In this document: piece after piece, positions 25,557 through 32,111 of the stretch
Layout: every line of letters starts with the position of its first letter
How positions within the stretch are numbered: the stretch's first letter is position 1
Assembly (NCBI GenBank): GCA_024639065.1
Contig: JAHEJC010000024.1
Location: forward strand, 1 to 32,111
Source of the DNA: Lewinellaceae bacterium
GTDB lineage: Bacteria > Bacteroidota > Bacteroidia > Chitinophagales > Saprospiraceae
Length of the DNA: 32,111 nucleotides
Direction of reading: 5' to 3'
Notes under the pieces: model-generated
The model's input: only the letters and a program-made list of their open reading frames with translations
Database searches by the model: none
Told to the model about the DNA's origin: nothing
Position numbers and translations under genes: made by a program

Positions 25557-25629
25557 TAACGGGATAGAAGATTATGCACGAGTGAATATTTCGCTATCGC
25601 TTATACTCATCATTCACTTTACGTTAGGC
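25557..25629 (+). repeat. Possible attC-like recombination site
   Basis: The right end is GTTAGGC (25623-25629), matching the integron core consensus GTTRRRY. The left end has TAACG (25557-25561), complementary to CGTTA at 25622-25626. Inside, AGTGAAT (25581-25587) pairs with ATTCACT (25612-25618). The order and 73-base length fit an attC, but the left and right spacers are unequal and no integrase gene is visible, so this is weak. Confidence 0.28.
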
Positions 25630-25694
25630 GCAATCATATTTCTAAAATTTATCCGAAAGAAATACAGTTTATAAAAGAAAAAGAAGGAAAAAGT

Positions 25695-26414
25695 ATGGTA
25701 ATGAAGAAAGTTGATCAAAACGGTTATGAAAAAACAGGGGCACTAAATTGGATAAGACTTATTCTTACCTACTTGCTGATGCCATTGGTTCTTCTATTAA
25801 TCGGATGGGACTTAGCCTGGTGGCAGGGATGGTTGTATTCAGTATTGTTCCTGGTAATAGGAATAGGGTCACGGGTTTTAGCCGAAAAAAGGCATCCGGG
25901 ATTAATGGCAGAACGGAGCAAATTCGGAAAAGATCAAAACGTAAAACCCTGGGATAAGGTACTTGCTCCATTAATGGCAATAAGCTTATCATTTCCATTA
26001 TTTATCGTAGCCGGACTCGATCACCACTTTGGATGGTCGACCGAATTTCCTATATGGCTTAACATACTTGGCTTCATACTGATAACATTCGGATATGTTT
26101 TTGCTTCATGGGCAATAATAGAGAACCGCTTCTTTTCATCCGTGACGCGGATTCAGAAGGAGCGTGGGCATGTAGTATGTGACAGTGGCCCTTATAGGAT
26201 TGTAAGACATCCTGGTTATGCAGGAAATATTATAGCACTACCGGGCATTGTGCTGGCTTTAGGCTCTGTTTGGACAATCATTCCAGTGCTAGTAGCGCTG
26301 ATCATTGCCGTGATAAGGACCGCGCTGGAAGATAAAACTTTACAAGAAGAATTGCCAGGGTATGGGGATTATGTGCGTCGTGTGCGTTATCGGTTGATTC
26401 CAGGTGTCTTCTGA
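25695..26414 (+). CDS. Isoprenylcysteine carboxyl methyltransferase-like membrane methyltransferase
   Basis: The 239 residues contain about five hydrophobic segments and the C-terminal signature of the ICMT/phospholipid N-methyltransferase superfamily: GPYRIVRHPGYAG (near 167-179), which holds the SAM-contacting RHPxYxG core, and LEDKTLQEELPGYGDYVRRVRYRLIPG at the end, where E-x-x-L and the Y-x-x-Y/V-x-x-R tail are typical. Bacterial members methylate unknown lipids or small molecules at the inner membrane. The start ATG at 25695 follows an A-rich GAAGGAAAAAG ribosome site; the ATG at 25701 is an alternative. Its codons look slightly more GC-rich than those of the VOC genes next to it, which fits separate acquisition. 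The substrate is not predictable. Confidence 0.88.
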   Translation: MVMKKVDQNGYEKTGALNWIRLILTYLLMPLVLLLIGWDLAWWQGWLYSVLFLVIGIGSRVLAEKRHPGLMAERSKFGKDQNVKPWDKVLAPLMAISLSFPLFIVAGLDHHFGWSTEFPIWLNILGFILITFGYVFASWAIIENRFFSSVTRIQKERGHVVCDSGPYRIVRHPGYAGNIIALPGIVLALGSVWTIIPVLVALIIAVIRTALEDKTLQEELPGYGDYVRRVRYRLIPGVF

Positions 26415-26470
26415 GGAACATAATTCCGTGATGCAATTTGGCGGAGGTTCTTATATTCCATTGATGGAAA

Positions 26471-26548
26471 TATCAAGTAGGTAAAAGGGAATTACATCCC
26501 TAAACCTCCCTACAGAACAGTACGTGAACCTCTCGACTCAGACGCCTC
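26471..26548 (-). mobile_element. Group II intron 3' end remnant (domains V and VI)
   Basis: On the minus strand 26548-26515 is exactly 34 nt, the canonical domain V length. It starts GAG and ends GTTC, closes with a GAGA tetraloop (GNRA type), and keeps the two-base bulge CG at positions 25-26. Pairs 1-34, 2-33, 3-32, 6-29, 7-28 and 9-24 through 14-19 form (with G-U pairs). Positions 4-31, 5-30 and 8-27 do not pair, and the catalytic AGC triad reads AGG. A domain VI-like stem follows (GTAGG with CCTAC, GGGA with TCCC), ending near CTACTTGATA. The element is therefore a decayed, inactive intron end. No intron-encoded protein is visible. Confidence 0.68.
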
Positions 26549-26918
26549 ATCATACTCTTGAAACACTAATGGATTTAGCATAAGATCTCATTGACTTGTC
26601 TTGAGATTTGAGTCGATTGACAAGTGGTAATGTAAGATGTTTTGTTAATGATTTTAGTACTTTTGGAATAGGGTTAATGATCCCTTTGACATTACAAAAA
26701 GTAACGTGCCCGTTATTTCTTGTAGCATATTAGAATATTTTTAGTTATTAAAAATGGTATCATCTAAAGCTACACCAATAGGTGTTTAGTACAAGTGTGC
26801 CGTGATCACATCATCCCGACAAGTTAGAAAAAGAGTTGCATTGAGAGAAATGAACATGTATTTTCAAAACAAGCTTAACGTAAAATAATTATCTTAGTCG
26901 GAACGCTGGATACCGCCG

Positions 26919-26959
26919 ATCCACCGTGTAACCTATCATCTCCTTGGTTTAAGGTGGAT
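26919..26959 (+). promoter_or_regulatory. Nested hairpin in the leader of the metalloprotease gene
   Basis: ATCCACC (26919-26925) pairs with GGTGGAT (26953-26959), and inside it AACC (26930-26933) pairs with GGTT (26946-26949). A competing stem GGAT/ATCC (26908-26911 with 26918-26921) overlaps its left arm. The structure ends 27 bases before the ATG at 26987, so it could affect translation of the protease. No T-run follows. Function is speculative. Confidence 0.35.
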
Positions 26960-26986
26960 ATTTGTCAAAAGGAAATAGGCTGAAAG

Positions 26987-28720
26987 ATGAAAAAACGAAA
27001 TCTAAATTCTCAAAATGGATTTACCCAATTTTCTTGGATATTTCTTTTATGCTTCAGTTTGTCACTCATTGCAAAAGGGCAATCTCCGGGGAATGTCATG
27101 TTCCAACCCCAATTAGGTACTCAAAAGATCCTAATTATTCGTGTTATTTACCCTGATGATACCACAGCGATATTGCGCAATTCTGAAGTGATGAATCATA
27201 TACAATCGGCCAAGACCATACTTGAGACCAATTCATATGGTCAGTTGACTCCGGAATTTGATGTCACCCCGTTGTTAATGATGCCTCAACCATCCACGTT
27301 TTATATGCTGGACAACCGGCTATCGTTTGTTCGGCTAAGAGCGGACGCTATTAAATTGGCGGAGGCAGCGGGGTATCCAGAAAGTGTTTACGACAAAGAA
27401 GGGATTTATACAAAAAAGGTATGGCCGCATAATTTTGTAGGCGTGGGCGGTGTAAACCGCAGGACTTTCTATATGGCCACTCGTAATCCATCTATTATGG
27501 TGCATGAAATAGGTCACTTATATGATTTCAGGCATGCAAATTTTTTGCGTGTGATGAGCAATAATCCATTGGACCCGAAAGGAGAAATCATTGAATATGG
27601 TGATCGCTTTGGTCAAATGGGCGATAGTAATAGTCCTCATCATTTTAATCCCTGGTACAAGACCCGGGTAGGATGGATTCCCAGGAAAAATATTCTGACC
27701 ATTAAAGATTCAGGTACATATCAAATTCTGGCGTTGGAAAACACTCCACAATCCGATACTATCGTAGAAGCCTTTAGTGCTCTCAGAATTCGTAACCAAC
27801 CAGGGCAGGAATACTGGGTGTATTATCGAAGCCAGGAGGATTCCGCAAGTGAGGGAGCCCTTATTATGCGGATAGAACCCCGTAACTCAGCACCTTCTGT
27901 ACTTCTTGACATGAATCCTTTCTCTTTACCCCGGCTTCAGGATCATCGGGATGCGGCACTTGAAGTCGGACGTACCGTGACAGACACTGCTTCGGGTATA
28001 CAGATTACTTTGGAAAACAAGAATGATGATTTACTTGAGGTAAAGGTCATCGCACCTGATAACAAAGTACCTTCTGTTCCTGCAATCAACTTTCTTTCCC
28101 CGGCATTCAATGCTGGATCTTTGTCAGGAATGATCAGGTATGAAGCTACAGCCTTTGATCCCGAAGTTGCGCAGGTGAATGGTGCAGGAATTGATTCAGT
28201 TTTATTTTTACTCGGATACCCTGAAGGAGACGATCCATTTGGTGAAGGAACCGAATTTATCTTGAAGACATCTAAAGCGTTTACAGCCCCTCCGTATGTT
28301 ATGGAAGTTGCTTCAGACACGCTCCCTGATGAGTCTTACCGCCTGATGGTGTTTGCCAAGACAAGTGATGATAGGATTAATCTAGGGGTCCTCAATCACA
28401 TGATTGACAATACTGGTACGAGTTTTACTACCTCGATTGAGTCACGTGGCGAGTCTTTCTTTGATTTAGAATGTTTTCCAAATCCATTTGAAGAATCTTT
28501 GATTATACAGTTCGAGAATCCAGCGATTACATTTCATGTTCAACTGGATATTTACAATATTTGGGGACAAAAATTAGCAACTTTGGTAAATGGGAAATTA
28601 CCACAAGGAAATCACTCTATGCGTTGGGATGTGGGATTACATACTGAAGAATCAGGTATCTACCTTTGTCGGCTGAGAATCGGTTCAAAGGTAATAACAA
28701 AGCCAGTCTTCAAATTGTAA
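26987..28720 (+). CDS. T9SS-exported zinc metalloprotease, M11 (gametolysin)-like
   Basis: The 577 residues begin with a long signal peptide (MKKRNLNSQNG, hydrophobic core to about 28, then AKGQ). The catalytic domain has the extended metzincin motif HEIGHLYDFRH: zinc ligands His173, His177 and His183 and general base Glu174. It is followed by a likely Met-turn at Met211 in FGQMGDSN, and then HHFNPWYKTRVGW, as in M11-like bacterial proteases (M-G ... HFNxxxKxxLGW). A beta-rich region (about 240-480) follows, and the last 85 residues are a T9SS type A sorting domain (CFPNPFEES, then NIWGQKLATL and SGIYLCRLR). It should be secreted and degrade extracellular proteins; the substrate is unknown. 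The ribosome site AAAGGAAATAGG precedes the ATG. It stands alone, not in an operon. Confidence 0.9.
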   Translation: MKKRNLNSQNGFTQFSWIFLLCFSLSLIAKGQSPGNVMFQPQLGTQKILIIRVIYPDDTTAILRNSEVMNHIQSAKTILETNSYGQLTPEFDVTPLLMMPQPSTFYMLDNRLSFVRLRADAIKLAEAAGYPESVYDKEGIYTKKVWPHNFVGVGGVNRRTFYMATRNPSIMVHEIGHLYDFRHANFLRVMSNNPLDPKGEIIEYGDRFGQMGDSNSPHHFNPWYKTRVGWIPRKNILTIKDSGTYQILALENTPQSDTIVEAFSALRIRNQPGQEYWVYYRSQEDSASEGALIMRIEPRNSAPSVLLDMNPFSLPRLQDHRDAALEVGRTVTDTASGIQITLENKNDDLLEVKVIAPDNKVPSVPAINFLSPAFNAGSLSGMIRYEATAFDPEVAQVNGAGIDSVLFLLGYPEGDDPFGEGTEFILKTSKAFTAPPYVMEVASDTLPDESYRLMVFAKTSDDRINLGVLNHMIDNTGTSFTTSIESRGESFFDLECFPNPFEESLIIQFENPAITFHVQLDIYNIWGQKLATLVNGKLPQGNHSMRWDVGLHTEESGIYLCRLRIGSKVITKPVFKL

Positions 28721-28958
28721 CAACCGTTCTCGATAGCGCGAGATGTCAAAATGTCTTCGTCGCGGCCTGATAAATAAACGTGATCAACTTGAAAAGAAAC
28801 TTTGACGACAAAAAAAGATGGTCCGTGGCAAATTGTTTGGTAGCAACCCTCTGGTGGAAATGATGGGTCCACCACTGAATAAAGCTGATGGTACTCTCTT
28901 TGAGAGTAAAAATAACTGAAAACCAATTAACCATAATAACCAAAGCACAACAATACAT
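28721..28958. other. Short spacer with two perfect inverted repeats
   Basis: TGGTGGA/TCCACCA (28852-28858 with 28868-28874) and TACTCTC/GAGAGTA (28892-28898 with 28902-28908) are perfect 7-bp stems. Neither is followed by a good T-run. They may end the protease transcript or mark the border of the decayed gene that follows. Confidence 0.4.
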
Positions 28959-29844
28959 ATGTCGATTAATGCACCTAGAGAGTCGCACCGCCGCATATGC
29001 CCGATCCGTCATACTGTGAAGAACAATAGTTGGGAAGAAGTTTTTGCATCTGCCAAGCCGATGAGATTTAATGCATTCAACACTGGACGAATTACTGGCA
29101 AAGTAAAAACATATTCTAACACAACATCCTTTCCTGAAAATATCGACATTAACATCGATTTGGAAGCGATATGTTGGCATTTTGCTTCAAACATCCTGAA
29201 AAAGAAGACATCCTGATAGATTGTGGTTTAAGCAGATCGTTTACAGATAATCCACCGTATCGAAATTTATAAGTTATTCTAAAGATTTATCAAAAGCTGA
29301 ACAACATAAGATATTCTCAACAGCCTGGTGAAGATTTTGAAAATCACCTGAAAAGATTGAATATTAAACCGACTCATGTATTCCTTATACATGTTCATCC
29401 AGACCATACATCAGGAATACCTTCTGTGAAATCGAATTGTACCGTCTTATTTGGAAAAAAAGAATACAGCTTTTATTATCGATTGATTGCAGGTAGACAT
29501 TTGAAAGGAAAGAAGATCAGTCTTTTGGATTTTGATAGTAACGGACTGTCTTGGGCCATTTGAAAAAGTCTTGGATATTTTTAATGATGGATTTTTTTTT
29601 GCAGTTTCAACACCTGGACATACCAAAGCCATATTGCTTAGCTGATTAATAAACAGCCCTCTCCACAATTTATTATTGGAGACGCCGAACTGAACCGGCA
29701 ATGGAAAATGGAATAAAAGTTAATACTGATTACGGAAAACAAGGTAAGGTAGACGTCTATAAATCATCTGAAATGATACAAAAATTCATAAAATTATATT
29801 CAAATATCGAAGTGCACTATTCGCATGACAAGAATGATTTGTAA
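28959..29844 (+). pseudogene. Decayed metallo-beta-lactamase-fold hydrolase, paralogue of the next gene
   Basis: Translating three frames in turn gives a nearly complete copy of the protein encoded at 29983-30915. Matching pieces: SWEEVFASAKPM (28959 frame), DMLAFCFKHPEKEDILIDCG (from 29168), HVHPDHTSG with the HxHxDH zinc motif (29357 frame), GFFFAVSTPGHTKAILL (from 29553), QFIIGDAELN (from 29654) and NTDYGKQG...EVHYSHDKNDL (from 29710 to the stop at 29842-29844). At least four frame changes (near 29150, 29550, 29645 and 29710) and an in-frame TAA at 29270-29272 break it. The N-terminal membrane anchor of the intact copy is not recognisable upstream. It is most simply an old tandem duplicate that lost function, or a fragment of a transferred gene. 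Confidence 0.85.
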
Positions 29845-29982
29845 AATGAAAATTCTCTCGAACAACCATTGATTTATTCACCAAGCTTTCATTGGTTGAC
29901 ACACAGATGCAAGCTTACCTAAATGAAATTTTAACTTAATATGATAAAGGAAATGGGATTAAAAATGAACTTTGTATAATTT

Positions 29983-30915
29983 ATGAATAAATCTAAAAGA
30001 ATCTTACTTGTATCAACTTTCCTCATTATAATAGCCTTTGTGTTTGTTCTTCTTGTTTTTCAATCTTCGATAATCCCTAGGCGCTCGTTCTCAGCACCTA
30101 AAACATATTATCACAGCTGGGGTCAAATTCTCTCAGATCCCAAACCTATCACTATCAATACATACGCAACAGGTATCATGCGAACGGGCTTATCCGCCAT
30201 TATGAATTTGGAACACGAGCGAGCCTTAGATATTGAAGATGTGGTTATTGAAGTACCTGTAAACGTGAGCATCATCCATCACCAAAAATTTGGCGCATAT
30301 CTGATTGATGCGGGACTTGACTCATCCTATGTTTACAATCCATATGGTACGAGCAAAGGCATTCTGGTAAAGAAATTTATGGGCAAGGGATCTCAAGATC
30401 CCAACACTGATATTGCGGCAATCTTAGACGGAGAAAACATTCGACTTCAAGGTGTATGGCTAACTCACTTGCATCCTGATCATATTGCAGGGATTGTTGA
30501 TTTGCCCAAGAACATTCCTTATGTTGTTGGCGAAGATGAACGCTATATAAACTTTCGATTCCTTATGCATAGCGATCATCTGGCTGGAATAAAGGTGTTG
30601 TATGAAATTGATTTTAATCAAGGCATTGATTTACCGCCGTTTGGGAAGGGTGTTGATTTATTTGGCGATGGGTCGTTCTGGGCTATTGAATCCAGTGGCC
30701 ATAGCAAAGGTCATGTGATGTATTTTATAAATGGTGTGCATGAAAAGGTGATCGTGACAGGTGATGCCTGCAACAACCAATTTCAATTTGACACCGGGAT
30801 TGGACCGGGATATTTATCCAGTGATGTTGATAAAGCACAGGAAGTTTTAGAATCGATAAAAACTTTTAAAGAGCACTATCCTGAAGTCAAACTGGTCTTT
30901 GGTCACGATCTTTGA
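29983..30915 (+). CDS. Membrane-anchored metallo-beta-lactamase-fold hydrolase
   Basis: The 310 residues start with a basic N terminus and one hydrophobic segment (RILLVSTFLIIIAFVFVLLVF, about 7-27), a signal anchor or uncleaved signal. The metallo-beta-lactamase fold follows: the zinc motif HLHPDH with His162, His164, Asp166 and His167; a third-site histidine in ESSGHSKGH; the bridging aspartate in VTGDACNN; and the last-site FGHDL at the C terminus. The HxHxDH order and TGDA loop recall lactonase-like members, but sequence alone does not give the substrate. The active-site set is complete, in contrast to the pseudogene just upstream. It lies 138 bases after the pseudogene and 119 bases before the M61 peptidase on the same strand. 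The catalytic domain should face the periplasm. Confidence 0.87.
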   Translation: MNKSKRILLVSTFLIIIAFVFVLLVFQSSIIPRRSFSAPKTYYHSWGQILSDPKPITINTYATGIMRTGLSAIMNLEHERALDIEDVVIEVPVNVSIIHHQKFGAYLIDAGLDSSYVYNPYGTSKGILVKKFMGKGSQDPNTDIAAILDGENIRLQGVWLTHLHPDHIAGIVDLPKNIPYVVGEDERYINFRFLMHSDHLAGIKVLYEIDFNQGIDLPPFGKGVDLFGDGSFWAIESSGHSKGHVMYFINGVHEKVIVTGDACNNQFQFDTGIGPGYLSSDVDKAQEVLESIKTFKEHYPEVKLVFGHDL

Positions 30916-31034
30916 TCAGATCTATAAAGGGACCAGGTAAAAATTGCCTGCTGAGAATTGGCTTGCTACATTTGGCCTTAAAAACGAAACCGAATTAAAT
31001 ATTCATTTTATCTTAAAAAGTGAAACTTGTTCCT

Positions 31035-32111
31035 ATGAAAAACCGCTTGAAATTAAAACAAATTTGGATTGTTGGATTTGCTTTATTTTTATCAAGGTTT
31101 GCTGTAGTTTATGCACAATCTATCACTCCATTGTTTCATTACACCGTCTCCATACCGGAACCTTCCTCCCAAATATACCATGTAGAACTCAATACTGCTG
31201 GGTGGGATCAGGATACGGTTGAATTCAATATGCCAGATTGGATGCCTGGATACTATCAGCTCATGCACTATGGAAAAACGGTTGAAAATTTTGATGTCAA
31301 AGATGGTAAGGGTGCCGCACTTTCTATGGAAAACCTGGATGAAAATACCTGGAGAATCCTAGGCGTTAAGCAAAAATCATTTACCATAAGTTATGACGTA
31401 AAAACGCATAGAAAATTTGTTGCAAATAGCTATGTAGATGATTCTCACGCCTATCTGGTCACTGGGAACTCGTTCCTTTATGTGGAGGACTTTTTGCATG
31501 TTCCTGTAACCATAAAATTTGAAAATATAAAATGGAGTGACTTAGCCACCGGCCTAAAGAAGGTAGCCGGAGAAGTACATGAATTTAAAGCATCGGATTT
31601 TGATATCTTATATGATTGCCCGATACTGATCGGAAACTTGGAAGCGCTTCCATCTTTCGAGATAAAAGGAATCAAGCATAAATTTATAGGATACGACATT
31701 GGTGATTTTGACAAAGTTCAGTTTATGAACAACTTAAAAAAAGTAGTTGAATCGTCTGTGCAGATCATTGGTGATATACCCTATGATGAGTATACATTTA
31801 TCGGTATAGGTCCTGGTCGTGGAGGCATTGAGCACTTAAACAATACCGTATTTAGCTTTAAAGGAACGAACCTCAGCCATCCGGCAGCTATGAATACCAT
31901 GATGAATTTTTTGGCTCATGAATATTTTCATCATTACAATGTGAAACGCATAAGGCCCTTTGAACTCGGACCATTTAAATATGACCAGCAAAATCGGACC
32001 AATTTGCTTTGGGTAAGCGAAGGGCTCACCGTGTACTATGAATACTTAATTGTAAAAAGGGCCGGGCTGGCGGACACCGAAATGTTATTTACCAATTTGG
32101 AAAGAAATATA
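31035..32111 (+). CDS. M61-family aminopeptidase, 5' portion (runs off right edge)
   Basis: The ATG at 31035 opens a frame with no stop to the window end (359 codons). A cleavable signal peptide is clear (MKNRLKLKQ, hydrophobic core, VVYAQ around 24-28). An N-terminal beta domain (about 30-200) contains PDWMPGYYQLMHYGK, typical of the M61 family. The gluzincin motif is HEYFHH: zinc ligands His295 and His299, base Glu296, and third ligand Glu329 in LWVSEGLTVYYEY. The stretch KRIRPFELGPF between them is the family signature of the M61 glycyl aminopeptidase group. The usual C-terminal PDZ domain should lie beyond the window. The protein is exported and probably acts on peptides in the periplasm or outside. 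Confidence 0.93.
   Translation, partial: MKNRLKLKQIWIVGFALFLSRFAVVYAQSITPLFHYTVSIPEPSSQIYHVELNTAGWDQDTVEFNMPDWMPGYYQLMHYGKTVENFDVKDGKGAALSMENLDENTWRILGVKQKSFTISYDVKTHRKFVANSYVDDSHAYLVTGNSFLYVEDFLHVPVTIKFENIKWSDLATGLKKVAGEVHEFKASDFDILYDCPILIGNLEALPSFEIKGIKHKFIGYDIGDFDKVQFMNNLKKVVESSVQIIGDIPYDEYTFIGIGPGRGGIEHLNNTVFSFKGTNLSHPAAMNTMMNFLAHEYFHHYNVKRIRPFELGPFKYDQQNRTNLLWVSEGLTVYYEYLIVKRAGLADTEMLFTNLERNI

Larger units (their letters stand above)
25344..25694. other. Non-coding spacer with hairpin repeat and possible attC-like site
   Basis: 351 bases without an intact gene. It contains copy 2 of the hairpin repeat (25353-25407) and the attC-like sequence at 25557-25629. Just before the latter, a short open stretch ending at TAG 25563-25565 could encode a tail like DYDLEEEADKLASEV, possibly the last codons of a lost gene, but it is too short to support. 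After 25630 the DNA is A-rich and leads to the next gene's ribosome site. Confidence 0.45.
26415..26986. other. Non-coding spacer with group II intron remnant and leader hairpin
   Basis: 572 bases without a gene. Besides the domain V/VI remnant (26471-26548) and the hairpin at 26919-26959, it has a palindrome TTCCAT-TG-ATGGAA at 26456-26469. The stretch 26549-26900 is AT-rich; on the minus strand, where an intron-encoded reverse transcriptase would lie, I find only stop-ridden frames, so any such gene is lost or was never there. Confidence 0.5.

Noticed and set aside
21920-26986. CRISPR array or tandem repeats in the accessory spacers
   Set aside because: The only repeat found has two copies 1.2 kb apart; no regular repeat-spacer pattern exists.
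26549-26986. Intron-encoded reverse transcriptase upstream of the domain V remnant
   Set aside because: Minus-strand frames here are short and full of stops, and show no YADD or maturase motif.
28746-29180. Minus-strand open frames of 144 and 70 codons opposite the start of the decayed hydrolase gene
   Set aside because: They are antisense to a recognisable pseudogene, contain no known motif and have no ribosome site; shadow frames.
30944-31222. Plus-strand open frame of 92 codons
   Set aside because: It overlaps the M61 peptidase start in another frame; the M61 frame has a signal peptide and family motifs, this one has none.

Overview
The window looks like chromosomal DNA from a Bacteroidota bacterium, probably of the Saprospiria/Chitinophagia side. 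Three secreted proteins end in, or look built for, type IX secretion (T9SS type A sorting domains). The ornithine carbamoyltransferase is the N-acyl type known from Bacteroides. Two upstream regions carry a TAnnTTTG-like -7 element, and intergenic DNA is AT-rich. The lineage is inferred from these traits, not from a marker gene.

Layout. (1) 1-6245, plus strand: the 3' end of one T9SS cargo gene, a clear intrinsic terminator, then a 1,686-residue T9SS surface protein with DUF11, SprB-like and SdrD-B-like repeats. (2) 6274-12229, minus strand: gltB-gltD (glutamate synthase). (3) 12392-20436, minus strand: a tightly packed arginine operon in the order GNAT acyltransferase, argG, argC, argD, argF', argB, argE, argH, with several 4-nt overlaps. 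Residue Ala89 of ArgF' points to N-succinylated rather than N-acetylated intermediates. GltBD supplies glutamate, the starting substrate. (4) 20741-21919: a secreted retropepsin-like protein with a PDZ domain.

(5) 21920-26986 is an accessory zone of small plus-strand genes: higBA toxin-antitoxin, a multi-pass membrane protein, two VOC proteins and an ICMT-like methyltransferase. They are separated by long, structured, non-coding spacers. These spacers hold a two-copy hairpin repeat flanking the VOC pair, a possible attC-like site, and a 34-nt group II intron domain V remnant. This zone is the best candidate for something undescribed: a cassette-like or repeat-bounded module. No integrase is visible and the evidence is only suggestive.

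(6) 26987-32111: a T9SS-exported M11-like metalloprotease, a heavily frameshifted metallo-beta-lactamase-fold pseudogene directly followed by an intact paralogue, and the start of an M61-type aminopeptidase that runs off the right edge.

I saw no rRNA, tRNA, CRISPR array, intact transposase or integrase.
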